Shown: positions 34,183 through 43,617, numbered from the stretch's first letter. The stretch: DNA of 64,000 nucleotides from Niastella soli (GCF_017742245.1 NZ_JAGHKO010000010.1:62001-126000), one strand, 5' to 3'. Notes: generated by a model from the sequence alone, not told the origin. Translations and numbers: made by a program.

Positions 34183-34929
34183 ATGGATTTTGATTTTTCC
34201 CAACAGTATAAAGACTATTCCAACGTAGACCTGCTTAAAATTGTAAGACAGGCGGAAAACTATCAGGCAACGGCAGTTGCTGCAGCGCAGGATATTTTAC
34301 GCGACCGAAAAATATCCGATGAAGAAATGTCAGCTGTAGACCAGTACTTGCAGGATCTTGACAATGCAGAAAAAGACAAAAAGGAAAAGATGGACGCTTT
34401 AAAAAACAAGGTGACAGATTTCCTGGAGCCTGTTATCCATCCCTCTGAAAAAGTTGAACCAGGCAAATGGGTCAACATTTTACTGTTGGTAATAGCGGTT
34501 CAATATGTATGGATGCTTTATAAAACAGTATGGGCACTGATCCGTTTTTTCCAATGCAGACTTTGCACCTTCGATGTATCTGTGATTTTCCTGTTACTAA
34601 CTTTGATGTACATTCCTTTTATTTTCTTTTTACTTTTTAAAAAGAGGCGCTGGGGGTGGATACTTCTGTTTGCTGACAATGTGTTCGCTTTAATTTCGGG
34701 ATTAGGCCAATCGTACATATTCTTTAAATACCAAAGCATTCATAATGGCAATACCATTTCATTCCTGTTGCCCTTATTGATCAGAGCGGCTTTTGTCGCC
34801 TTTTTATGGCGCGATCCTATTGCCAGTCATTTTGGCGCAATGCAGGAGACAAAGAAAAATACCGCCTTTATAACTACTGGTGGAAGCCTGCTTTTTGTAC
34901 TCATTATGTTCTTACTATTTGGGACGTAA
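34183..34929 (+). CDS. Hypothetical membrane protein
   Basis: The 248-residue product starts with about 85 charged, helical residues (YSNVDLLKIVRQAENYQATA; DLDNAEKDKKEKMDALKNK) and then has about five transmembrane helices between 95 and 246. No family was recognised. The N-terminal region may be a coiled coil. It is monocistronic, with a strong terminator 217 bp downstream. Confidence 0.62.
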   Translation: MDFDFSQQYKDYSNVDLLKIVRQAENYQATAVAAAQDILRDRKISDEEMSAVDQYLQDLDNAEKDKKEKMDALKNKVTDFLEPVIHPSEKVEPGKWVNILLLVIAVQYVWMLYKTVWALIRFFQCRLCTFDVSVIFLLLTLMYIPFIFFLLFKKRRWGWILLFADNVFALISGLGQSYIFFKYQSIHNGNTISFLLPLLIRAAFVAFLWRDPIASHFGAMQETKKNTAFITTGGSLLFVLIMFLLFGT

Positions 34930-35247
34930 CGGAGGCCCCCATTTGAGCGCTCAACGCCTACATAATTATTAGTTTAGCAGCTTCGGGCAGGTGGTTTTCA
35001 TCAATCTACGACAGCTAATTTACTGTACACTTTCACCCTGAACTTGTTTAGGGTCAAGAAAAAAAATCATTGTTTTGTTATATAAAAAATTGCACTAACT
35101 TGAACTCAGGATAAGGTTTAATGGTTAATGGTATTTGATTAGTGCGGCCTCTCATCCTCAGGGGGAGAGGCCTTTTTTATGCTCTTTATCGAGCACCCCG
35201 TAAACCGTACTCCTTACCACCAGATCGTTTGTCCCTTTTACTTTTTA
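34930..35247. other. Spacer between converging genes
   Basis: A+T-rich, no gene seen. It contains one strong terminator (35146-35178). Confidence 0.6.
35146..35178 (+). terminator. Rho-independent terminator
   Basis: GGCCTCTC and GAGAGGCC form an 8-bp stem around an 11-nt loop, followed by TTTTTT. Confidence 0.88.
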
Positions 35248-38097
35248 TTATCGCAGACTTGAGCTAGCCCTAACACCTCTTTTATTAGCGTTTATCAGGC
35301 TATCAGAATAAAGCTCCTGTAATTTCTTGTAGGAGTTCTTTAAATTATCATAGGTGTCAGTTTTGAGATCATAATGCCAAAAAGAGGCAATACCATTTTC
35401 CCGTACTATACAAATTGTTTTTTTTGAAGGGGCACAAAATGCATCAACAACATCTCTTATATTGGTTACATGATCGTAACTGGCTATTTCTTTTTTAGCA
35501 CCTAAGTCAATTAAACTAAATTTATTCGTAAATAAGAGCAACAGCAGGTCTGGATCTAAAACAAAAGATTTTATAATTGGGAGTGAGTCGTTTGATAAAA
35601 TTTTACTATCTACAGCATCCGTCAATATAAGATAGGGATAGTCATATCTGTATATCAGGCCATTTGGGTGTATTACTATTGTTTTTTTAGATTTTTGAAT
35701 GTATTCTATATTAGGCTGATCATTGGTAATAGAATCAAATAACTCAGTAGTTACCTGATCTGTCTGAAAGTTGTACGAAACAAATTTGAGTTTATGCTTT
35801 TTTTTATCCTGAAATATTTTATAGCATAAAGGTGGTTTATAATAGGTTCTTACTGCATCAACCAAAAACAAAGATTTTAGTTTCCGCATAAGCTCTCTGT
35901 CTTCTGAATACAAAAAGTAAGATCCGGATAAAAGGAATTCCTCATTACAGGGCAGGTAAAGGTCTGGATCAAAAGTCAGCGGTTCTATGGTTGTTTTTTT
36001 ATTTGGCTGGCCTATGATCTTATAGATCCTTTTATCACTATTTTTATTAGCATTATCACGTGAGAGAACAAACCTGTTATCAACCGAAAAATAAACACGT
36101 TTTGCATTTTTGATGCTGTAAAAGGCCTGTTTGTATTTCAATCCTTTCTTTTCAAACAGGTTGTAGAACGAGGCCTGATTGTGATACACAACAGCCAATA
36201 AGGAGTCGTTTACAGAAGTTTTAAAATCATCTATTTTTATAAAAAAATCATGTAAGCTATATTGAATACTGTCCGATGCATTCTTTTTTATTAAAATACT
36301 ATCGTCTAATCGGTATCCGCTTGTGGAAAGCCGGTAAATTTTCAACAACATGGATGAATCATACATGTTTCGAACGGAAAAGCGAAAGTTACCCGAGGTA
36401 GAAAATATAGACTCATCATCGGCATATTGAGTAAAAACAAGTGCTCTGTTTTTAAAAACATCGGAAACAGAGTCGTTAAAATCTCTAAAAAAAGCGGATG
36501 ACTTATTTTTGTACACCGGAAGCTGGCTAACGCTTTCTTCGTACGTAAGAATACTCGCCAGGGAAGCAATACTATTATAGCCGTCACTCGCTCTTAACCG
36601 CCCTATTGCTTTCCTGTTCTGGTCTTGAAAAAATCTATTATAAGCTGCTACCTTTGCTTTTTCTATAAAGAAATAATAATACAAACACGACATTATAATA
36701 ATAAAGAAAACTCCACTACTGATAAAAAGCTTTTTATTACTCTTCCTTCTTTCAGACATTTTAATTCTGGTTACCTGATCTGCTATTTCTCTTTCTCTTC
36801 TGGCTCTTCTGGAATCGAGTAATGGTTGTAGAAATTTATCGTGCAGGATCTCAATATGTTTGGAACCATAGTAAACAATCACATTAAGAAATCTGAATCT
36901 TTCATTTTCTGCAAGTTGTGTCAGGTCGTTACATATTTCCTCTGTTATTTCTTTATCACTTAATGCCTTCATGGTCCGCTTGCCATCATCAGTGATCAGC
37001 TCTTCTTCTATAAACTTTCTGGCAGCCGGCGAGTAATGCTCAAAAACATTTTCGACGTACTTTAGCATTTCGCTTTGAATAAGATCCTTATCTTCCTCAT
37101 CAATAGCCCTGATGGTTGTTTCGTCCTGTTTTTCACCCGCAATCCTTGGATACAGGCTGTAGCAAATAAGACTAAGCATAAACGGCTGAACTTCTTCCCG
37201 GAACCGATTGGTCCGCCCTTCCGAGATACTCATCATTTTTGCCAGGTGATAGGCAGTGGACGCACTAATTTTACTTTCAGAAATATTTTGAATTACTTCA
37301 CTTGCCATTTCAATGGAAAATGCTTCCAGGTGATACCTGCCTTTAGTATTGAAAACAGATGGAATGATATTTTTTAAAGAGTCAAAACTCGGCAAGTACT
37401 CCTCTCTAAAAGAGAAAAGGACCCGGTACCATTTATTGGTTGACTGCAGTTCATCTTTCAGGTATAACAGTTCCTCCTGGTTTTCCGGATTATCCTGCAC
37501 GTTAAGTAATTGCAGCACATCATCAGGAATAAGGCCTTCAATGATGTTCCGCAGGTCATTTAAAAGATCGCCGGGGTCTGCCTTTTTAAACCGAAGAGAG
37601 AACAATTCCTCGAACTGGTCAAAGATCAGGACCGGGATAACCGAATGTTGCCTGTGCCTTACTTCGTCCTTAACAGTAAACTTTGAAAAAAATAAAAACC
37701 TGGTAATGGTTTTAATGGGCGGAAGACTTTCATCAAACTCAATCCGGATCGACTTCTCTTTAGCCACTTCTTTGATCAATTCGATGACTGCTTCGGAAAA
37801 TGACCTTACTTTATCAGTGATCATGCTATCAGAGATCCTGATGTATATGGGTACAAATTTCGATATCTTATCCAGGATGGGTATTAACCCTGCTTTAAGT
37901 AATGAGCTTTTACCAACACCAGAACTGGAATAGAGCAATGACAAGGTATATTGTTCTATATTCTTAACTACTTCATTCAGGTCACCATCCCGTCCATAAA
38001 AAGAATCCCTATCGTCTTTCCCATACGAATAGGCCCCTTTGAAAGGATTTATCTTTGCTGGCGCTTCTGCAGGCAATATTGTTGATAATTGTTCCAT
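35248..38097 (-). CDS. nSTAND1-type NTPase with membrane segment and large C-terminal region
   Basis: The 949-residue product (from ATG 38097) opens NPFKGAYSYGKDDRDSFYGR, the usual nSTAND1 entry. Walker A YSSSGVGKSSLL is near residues 56-67 and Walker B IPVLIFDQFEELF near 154-166. ILHDKFLQPLLDSRRARRE near 425-443 matches the end of the STAND helical part. One membrane helix (about 456-477) follows, then roughly 470 residues of beta-rich sequence, possibly a propeller. STAND ATPases act as signal-gated switches in bacterial immunity (family knowledge). A GTG at 38118 would overlap the upstream SIR2/TIR gene; the ATG leaves a 7-bp gap. The pair is clearly one operon. Confidence 0.85.
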   Translation of the reverse strand: MEQLSTILPAEAPAKINPFKGAYSYGKDDRDSFYGRDGDLNEVVKNIEQYTLSLLYSSSGVGKSSLLKAGLIPILDKISKFVPIYIRISDSMITDKVRSFSEAVIELIKEVAKEKSIRIEFDESLPPIKTITRFLFFSKFTVKDEVRHRQHSVIPVLIFDQFEELFSLRFKKADPGDLLNDLRNIIEGLIPDDVLQLLNVQDNPENQEELLYLKDELQSTNKWYRVLFSFREEYLPSFDSLKNIIPSVFNTKGRYHLEAFSIEMASEVIQNISESKISASTAYHLAKMMSISEGRTNRFREEVQPFMLSLICYSLYPRIAGEKQDETTIRAIDEEDKDLIQSEMLKYVENVFEHYSPAARKFIEEELITDDGKRTMKALSDKEITEEICNDLTQLAENERFRFLNVIVYYGSKHIEILHDKFLQPLLDSRRARREREIADQVTRIKMSERRKSNKKLFISSGVFFIIIMSCLYYYFFIEKAKVAAYNRFFQDQNRKAIGRLRASDGYNSIASLASILTYEESVSQLPVYKNKSSAFFRDFNDSVSDVFKNRALVFTQYADDESIFSTSGNFRFSVRNMYDSSMLLKIYRLSTSGYRLDDSILIKKNASDSIQYSLHDFFIKIDDFKTSVNDSLLAVVYHNQASFYNLFEKKGLKYKQAFYSIKNAKRVYFSVDNRFVLSRDNANKNSDKRIYKIIGQPNKKTTIEPLTFDPDLYLPCNEEFLLSGSYFLYSEDRELMRKLKSLFLVDAVRTYYKPPLCYKIFQDKKKHKLKFVSYNFQTDQVTTELFDSITNDQPNIEYIQKSKKTIVIHPNGLIYRYDYPYLILTDAVDSKILSNDSLPIIKSFVLDPDLLLLLFTNKFSLIDLGAKKEIASYDHVTNIRDVVDAFCAPSKKTICIVRENGIASFWHYDLKTDTYDNLKNSYKKLQELYSDSLINANKRGVRASSSLR

Positions 38098-38104
38098 TTG
38101 ACAA

Positions 38105-39592
38105 TTATTTAGAAACACGACATGAAAACAATTTCCTTTTCAATTTCAAGATAAAACTCTTATCAAGAGTATAGTCTGGCCCCGATGCACCTGTTTTCCC
38201 GATCAGGGTCTCTCCGTCATTTATTATAAGGTCTTTGGTTTTATCGGAAAAAAGTTTGTTTTGGAGCGTATAGCCATTATACCCTTCAATGACCACTTTA
38301 AAAATTGCATCCGGTGTTTTATTTTCACAAGCGTAGTTCCATTCCTTTATGTAGTATTTAGGAATATCTTCTTTGTTGTTGATATTATTAGACACGAGCG
38401 GGAGAAAAATACAGGCAGCGTCAATGCCGTTTTGTATTTCCGGGTCCAATTCATCGCCGTTATTTAATATTTCATCAAACCAGGTTTCAATAAAATTATC
38501 TGTAAGCTGTTTATATATGCTCACCGCTGCTTCAATATCCTGGCGGTTATAACTGATAAAAACCTTGTTATTAAAATACCTGTTCTCCACGCAATTCCTT
38601 CTTTTCAATTCCATAAACAATTTCCCAATAAAATCATCCGGCTGTACCTGGAATTTTCGTATTCCATAGTTGCCAAGAAAAAAAGCCTTACTATATTCAT
38701 CAGGAAATTGTTCAATAATATAATTCTTCTCCAGATCGTTTCTTTTATCCATCTTGGTGCCCACACAAAACCGCAAAAAGAAACGAAGGATCCAGTCAGG
38801 AAAATCACAGCCTACAAATAAAAGCACGGCATCCTTTAAGGCGTTCTTTAAATTTGAAAACTTCTTACCCTCATCTGAGATCATTTTAACCAGCAATTCC
38901 ATGTATTGAACATCAGTCAGGACATACTCCCCCTCCGCAACATCATGTGTTCCCAACAAATTATAAATAGTAGGTCTTTTGAAATTTTCGGTAGAAAAAT
39001 CTCCGGAAGTATTATCGTATTCAATATCCTGCAGGATGCGCGGGTGGTAATTTACTATGTCATAATTTTTCTTACCAGGGGTCTTTTCCACTTTAAAATC
39101 GCTTACTGCCGCTTCCAGTGAATTGAAGATGGTGGCATTGATATAAAATTGAAAATTCTTGATCCGGGCCAATTGTTGAAAACACTCAGGAACCAGGTTG
39201 AAATTAGTTCTTAGCTCCACTATCTTTTTACTAAATGCAATACAAAATGACCTTCGTTTTTTCTCATCCAGTTTGTGATATACCCCATTTATCAGGTCGT
39301 AAGTATTATTAATGGTCCTTGTCTGTCTAACCTCATCACATAAGGGTTTATTATATGATTCTATCACCAGCAATAATAAATCATTGTATTCACTATCAAC
39401 TGAGTAATTAAACAGATCGAACCCGATGATAGGCACTACCTGATTTGTTTGGATCAGATTACACAGATCACTAAATGCCTCTCGTTCTTTTTCCTTCTCA
39501 CGTTCTTTTGCCTGTTCACTTTCTTTTGACTGTTCTGTTACCTGTTCTAAAGTGCCGGCCTCCTGCTGGGAAAATGAATTTGATTGTTCCAT
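38105..39592 (-). CDS. SIR2-like and TIR two-domain protein
   Basis: The 495-residue product (ATG 39592; an in-frame ATG at 39628 adds 12 residues) has a charged N-terminal helix (TEQSKESEQAKEREKEKER). A SIR2-like domain follows (about 45-330): VVPIIGFDLF, YINATIFNSLEAAV, IYNLLGTHD and LLFVGCDFPDWILRFFLR. A C-terminal TIR domain starts KVFISYNRQD (about 343) with ETWFDEILNNGDEL and YYIKEWNYA. In the SIR2 part the usual TN-x-D and HG catalytic residues read TIFN and LLG, so it looks inactive. The TIR Glu in IKEW is kept and may cleave NAD+. Its stop is 7 bp before the nSTAND1 start. Confidence 0.82.
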   Translation of the reverse strand: MEQSNSFSQQEAGTLEQVTEQSKESEQAKEREKEKEREAFSDLCNLIQTNQVVPIIGFDLFNYSVDSEYNDLLLLVIESYNKPLCDEVRQTRTINNTYDLINGVYHKLDEKKRRSFCIAFSKKIVELRTNFNLVPECFQQLARIKNFQFYINATIFNSLEAAVSDFKVEKTPGKKNYDIVNYHPRILQDIEYDNTSGDFSTENFKRPTIYNLLGTHDVAEGEYVLTDVQYMELLVKMISDEGKKFSNLKNALKDAVLLFVGCDFPDWILRFFLRFCVGTKMDKRNDLEKNYIIEQFPDEYSKAFFLGNYGIRKFQVQPDDFIGKLFMELKRRNCVENRYFNNKVFISYNRQDIEAAVSIYKQLTDNFIETWFDEILNNGDELDPEIQNGIDAACIFLPLVSNNINNKEDIPKYYIKEWNYACENKTPDAIFKVVIEGYNGYTLQNKLFSDKTKDLIINDGETLIGKTGASGPDYTLDKSFILKLKRKLFSCRVSK

Positions 39593-39628
39593 TTTAAAGA
39601 ATTTTAAAATGATTAATTTAATTACCAT

Positions 39629-39812
39629 TTTTCCCTCTCATTACCTGAGATCCAGATCCATTATTTCCGTTCTCAGTTTACAATAATTCTATGAACAACA
39701 GGTGGGTGTTTTCACCCTTATCGGCCAGCTTTGACGAATTCAGGCAAACCTCTTCCTTGGATTTTTGGGCAGCTTAGGCAACCTGCGCTAACTACGCCTC
39801 GTACCGGGTGAT
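39629..39812. other. Divergent promoter spacer of the SIR2-TIR/nSTAND1 module
   Basis: A 184-bp A+T-rich spacer that must contain the module promoter. The only structure noticed is a small hairpin, GGGTG-TTTT-CACCC (39704-39717), nearer the methyltransferase gene. Confidence 0.45.
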
Positions 39813-40688
39813 ATGATGGATTGTCCTGTTTGTTCCGCCAACACCATTAAAACAAAATACGCTTTAAAAAATGGGCACTCGGTGCTGCTGTGCAAACAAT
39901 GCAGTACAGAATTCCTGTTTCCGCAACTGACCGACGAAGCATTACAACAACTGTATGCTGAAAGCTATTACGCCGCATGGGGATTAAAAGGTAATACCGA
40001 CAATGATGCTACCCGCCAAATGAAGCTGGCTACATTTGAGTTATACCTCAAACTGCTCAAACGCCTGGGAAAACAGGGCCGGTTGCTGGACGTAGGTTGT
40101 GCCACCGGATATCTGCTGGAAGCCGCCAGGTTTTGCGGCTGGGCCCCTTATGGAGTTGAATATGCGGCATGGTCTGCCGCTATTGCGCAACAGAAGTTTG
40201 GTCACCAGGCCATTTTTAACGGCACCCTGGAACAATGCATTTTCGAGGAAAACTTTTTCGACGTCATCGTGATGTCAGATCTAATAGAACATGTGCGGAG
40301 CCCGCAGGAAACTTTGCAAAAAGCAAGAAGGTTACTAAAAGACGATGGCCTGCTGCTGATCGTAACACCAGATACTGCAGCCTTGTCTCACCACCTTATG
40401 GGCAAACGCTGGACACACTACAAACTGGAACATTTCTTTTATTTTAACCGCCGCTCCTTTCAACACCTTGCCAAAAAAAGCGGATGGGAAATAATGCACT
40501 ATGAAAAAGCAGCCAAAGCGCTGAACCTCGGTTATTTCCATACCCAGTTCAATGTCTATCCTCATTGGCTGCTAACGCCTATGGCCAATACACTCCATGC
40601 CCTGCTGCCACAAAAGGCAGAAAGGCGCAATTTTTATCTTTCTATTGGAGAAATGGTGCTGATACTGAAGAAGAAGGAGACAATGTAG
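39813..40688 (+). CDS. SAM-dependent methyltransferase with N-terminal zinc ribbon
   Basis: The 291-residue product begins with CPVCSANTIKT and LLCKQCSTEFLFP, a four-Cys zinc ribbon. A class I methyltransferase domain of the Methyltransf_23 type follows: LLDVGCATGYLLEAARFCGW (motif I), DVIVMSDLIEHVRSPQE (motif IV region with the UbiG-like EH) and LLKDDGLLLIVTPDTA. Such enzymes occur in glycan and secondary-metabolite modification. It stands alone with more core-like composition than the genes to its left. Confidence 0.85.
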   Translation: MMDCPVCSANTIKTKYALKNGHSVLLCKQCSTEFLFPQLTDEALQQLYAESYYAAWGLKGNTDNDATRQMKLATFELYLKLLKRLGKQGRLLDVGCATGYLLEAARFCGWAPYGVEYAAWSAAIAQQKFGHQAIFNGTLEQCIFEENFFDVIVMSDLIEHVRSPQETLQKARRLLKDDGLLLIVTPDTAALSHHLMGKRWTHYKLEHFFYFNRRSFQHLAKKSGWEIMHYEKAAKALNLGYFHTQFNVYPHWLLTPMANTLHALLPQKAERRNFYLSIGEMVLILKKKETM

Positions 40689-40723
40689 GGGGAGACGGCC
40701 CGCCTACGCGGCTGTGAAGCTTC

Positions 40724-40745
40724 CGCCTACGCTAAAGCTTCGGCG
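40724..40745 (-). repeat. REP-like 22-bp element (inverted identical copy)
   Basis: Exact reverse complement of the element at 26200-26221. The surroundings (40689-40760) are GC-rich with other short palindromic pieces such as GCCCGCCTACGCGGC. Confidence 0.85.
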
Positions 40746-40914
40746 GACAAGTCGGCGCGGGAAACGGCACACGTTATTACAATGGTCCCGTTTGCTTTTA
40801 TAACAACAAATCCACGTCATTGTTTACGCTAAAAAAGATATACTGACAGCCTCGGAAAAGGAATAGTATTTGTGCACCTTCGCGATAATTTGTATCACGA
40901 AAAGCAGTAAACCT

Positions 40915-43509
40915 ATGCACACTTACGTACTTCCTTTTCAGCACATTGACAGGACCAGGTTGATGACCGCAGGTGGCAAGGGCGCTAATCTGGGCGAGCT
41001 GGCCACTATCGATGGCATACAGGTACCCGATGGTTTTTGCATCACCACCGAAGCCTATAAAAAAATAACCGAAGACAATCAGCCATTACACAACCTGTTG
41101 AATGAGCTATCAGGTATAAAGGCAGCTGAGCGGGTACGCATCAGCGAAGTAAGTGCCAGCATCCGGATGGTCATAGAAAACTCCCCTATCCCGAATGACC
41201 TCGAAAAAGAGATCACTGATCCTATTAATGAAAAGGAGGCGTATGCTGTACGTTCCAGCGCCACGGCAGAAGACCTGCCCACGGCTTCCTTTGCCGGGCA
41301 GCAGGATACCTATTTAAACGTTATTGGCCGGGAAGCCATACTGCAACACATCCGCAAATGCTGGGCCTCCCTGTTCACAGAACGGGCAGTAACCTATCGG
41401 ATTCAAAACGGCTTCGACCATCGTAAAGTACAACTGGCTGTGGTTGTTCAAAAGATGGTCTTCCCACACGCAGCTGGCATTCTGTTTACGGCCGATCCCA
41501 TCTCTGGTAACCGAAAGGTGGTATCTATCGATGCCAGTTTTGGTCTGGGTGAGGCGCTGGTGGCTGGTCTAGTGAATGCCGACAATTATAAAGTACGTAA
41601 TGGCCTGGTGATAGAAAAAAAGATACCCGCCAAAAAACTGGCTATTCATGCCTTACCTGGTGGTGGTACAAAAGAGGAAGCAATAGAGGCCGCACTGCAG
41701 CATAAACAAACACTGACAGACGAACAGCTCCTTCAACTGGAGCGGATAGCCAGAAAAATAGAAGCGCATTTCGGTTCCCCACAAGACATTGAATGGTGTT
41801 TGGCGGGTGATACTTTTTATATTGTGCAGAGCCGGCCGATCACCACCCTGTTCCCTATCCCGGTAGCAAATGATATAGATAACCATGTGTATGTATCGGT
41901 TGGCCATCAACAAATGATGACCGATGCCATGAAACCATTTGGCCTTTCTTTCTGGAACCTGACAACCCCGCGGCCGATGGCTATTGCAGGCAACAGGTTG
42001 TTTGTTGATGTTACGGCCCTGCTGGCTTCGCCTGCCTCCAGGGAAACGATCTTAAACACCTTTGGACAATCAGACCCGCTTTTAAAAGACGCGCTGGTCT
42101 CTTTGCTGGAGCGGAATGATTTTATAACCCTGTTACCAGCAAACGATTCCGGCACACCACCCCATGCTATTACAACGGTGGGGTATCGTACCAAAGTAAA
42201 TAACGATCCGGCCATTGTGGATGACCTGATCAAGGGTTTTGAGACATCGATAGCAGCGTTGCAACAAACCATTCAAACAAAGACCGGGACCGAGCTGTTT
42301 GATTTTATCATTGAAGATATTCAGCAGTCACAAAAAGAGCGGACCGGTTCACAAAGTCTGAACGTGATCCTCGCCGCTATGGATGCCTCCTTCTGGCTCA
42401 ATGAAAAAATGCAGGAATGGCTGGGTGAAAAAAATGTGGCTGATACCATCTCCCAATCGGTGTCCAACAACGTTACCTCAGAAATGGGGCTGGCACTTTT
42501 GGATGTCGCTGACGTGATCCGCCCTTACCCGGAAGTCATTGCGTTCTTACAACAGGTAAAAAACGATAACTTCCTTGATGAACTGGATCAGTTCAAGGGT
42601 GGCCGTGAAACCCGCGAGGCTATCCATGCATATCTCAATAAATACGGTATGCGTTGTGCAGGTGAAATTGATATTACCAGAACGCGGTGGAGCGAAAAAC
42701 CCATCACGCTGGTGCCGCTGATCCTTACCAATATCAACAACCAGGCACCGGGTGCCAGTAAACGAAAGTTTGAACAGGGACTACAGGAAGCATTATCAAA
42801 AGAAAAGGGGTTATTGGAACGACTGAAGGAACAGCCGGATGGGGAGCAGAAAGCGGCGGAAACAAAACAGATGATCAGCCTCATCCGGAATTTCGTGGGG
42901 TACCGTGAATATCCCAAGTACAGCATTGTCAGCCGCTACTTTGTTTACAAACAGGCTTTATTAAAAGAAGCAGAAAAACTCGTTTCCGCCCATGTGCTGC
43001 ATGAAAAAGAAGCTGTTTACTACCTCAGCTTTGAAGAATTCCGCGAATTGGTGCGTACCCATACACTCGATCAGACGATCATTGATCAACGAAAAAACGA
43101 TTACCGGTCAGCCAAAAAATTAATCCCCCCGCGGGTGATCACCTCCGATGGTGAAATGCTTACAGGCCAATATAAACGCAACGATCTTCCAACCGGCGCC
43201 ATTGTGGGCCTGGCCGTTTCATCCGGTATCATAGAAGGCCGCGCTCGCGTCATTACAGACCTGTCAGCAGCCGATCTTTCCGCTGGCGACATCTTGATCA
43301 CCACGTTTACAGACCCCAGCTGGACACCCTTATTTGTCTCTATAAAAGGCCTGGTCACCGAAGTAGGTGGATTAATGACACACGGGGCCGTTATTGCCCG
43401 GGAATATGGTTTACCTGCAGTGGTGGGAGTGGAAAATGCGACCCGGCTGATCAAAGATGGACAGCGGATACGGGTAAATGGTACGGAGGGGTATATAGAA
43501 ATTCTTTGA
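40915..43509 (+). CDS. rph: Rifampicin phosphotransferase homologue
   Basis: The 864-residue protein follows the three-domain RPH plan. The N-terminal ATP-binding part has GGKGANLGELATIDGIQVPDG, then AVRSSATAEDLPTASFAGQQ and a CWASLFTERAVTYRIQNGFD stretch typical of Listeria-type Rph. The middle domain is the rifamycin-binding region, and the C-terminal swivelling domain carries the phosphohistidine in GGLMTHGAVIAREYG (His about 822). The enzyme transfers the beta-phosphate of ATP to rifamycins, giving resistance; related PEP synthases share the architecture but are shorter and differ in the middle. ATG 40915 was preferred to TTG 40870. It is monocistronic. Confidence 0.85.
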   Translation: MHTYVLPFQHIDRTRLMTAGGKGANLGELATIDGIQVPDGFCITTEAYKKITEDNQPLHNLLNELSGIKAAERVRISEVSASIRMVIENSPIPNDLEKEITDPINEKEAYAVRSSATAEDLPTASFAGQQDTYLNVIGREAILQHIRKCWASLFTERAVTYRIQNGFDHRKVQLAVVVQKMVFPHAAGILFTADPISGNRKVVSIDASFGLGEALVAGLVNADNYKVRNGLVIEKKIPAKKLAIHALPGGGTKEEAIEAALQHKQTLTDEQLLQLERIARKIEAHFGSPQDIEWCLAGDTFYIVQSRPITTLFPIPVANDIDNHVYVSVGHQQMMTDAMKPFGLSFWNLTTPRPMAIAGNRLFVDVTALLASPASRETILNTFGQSDPLLKDALVSLLERNDFITLLPANDSGTPPHAITTVGYRTKVNNDPAIVDDLIKGFETSIAALQQTIQTKTGTELFDFIIEDIQQSQKERTGSQSLNVILAAMDASFWLNEKMQEWLGEKNVADTISQSVSNNVTSEMGLALLDVADVIRPYPEVIAFLQQVKNDNFLDELDQFKGGRETREAIHAYLNKYGMRCAGEIDITRTRWSEKPITLVPLILTNINNQAPGASKRKFEQGLQEALSKEKGLLERLKEQPDGEQKAAETKQMISLIRNFVGYREYPKYSIVSRYFVYKQALLKEAEKLVSAHVLHEKEAVYYLSFEEFRELVRTHTLDQTIIDQRKNDYRSAKKLIPPRVITSDGEMLTGQYKRNDLPTGAIVGLAVSSGIIEGRARVITDLSAADLSAGDILITTFTDPSWTPLFVSIKGLVTEVGGLMTHGAVIAREYGLPAVVGVENATRLIKDGQRIRVNGTEGYIEIL

Positions 43510-43617
43510 AGTAGGATGTAAGAATTAAGAAGAGCCTGATAAATCAGGCTCTCTAATTAATTTCGACAATATCTCCTATTTCTAACATCTTACTTCGTAC
43601 TTCCTACTTCCGACTTC
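43508..43617. repeat. Inverted pair of degenerate heptamer arrays around a hairpin
   Basis: Left arm heptamers GAAGTAG, GATGTAA, GAATTAA (43508-43528) and right arm TAACATC, TTACTTC, GTACTTC, CTACTTC, CGACTTC (43583-43617) are roughly complementary. Between them lies a 9-bp terminator stem. The same architecture recurs at 61929-62021. Confidence 0.75.
43531..43552 (+). terminator. Terminator hairpin after rph
   Basis: AGAGCCTGA pairs with TCAGGCTCT around TAAA, 22 bp after the stop. The T tract is weak. Confidence 0.7.

Noticed and set aside
38097-38118. Upstream GTG start of the nSTAND1 gene
   Set aside because: It would overlap the SIR2/TIR gene and add seven residues before the conserved region; the ATG at 38097 is the better start.
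35248-39628. Thoeris or Avs assignment of the SIR2-TIR/nSTAND1 pair
   Set aside because: Thoeris pairs a separate TIR ThsB with ThsA, and Avs proteins carry the effector on the STAND chain itself; neither layout matches what is seen.
26105-40745. Integrative element with integrase
   Set aside because: No integrase, transposase or clear attachment-site duplication was found in the block, so only an accessory region is claimed.
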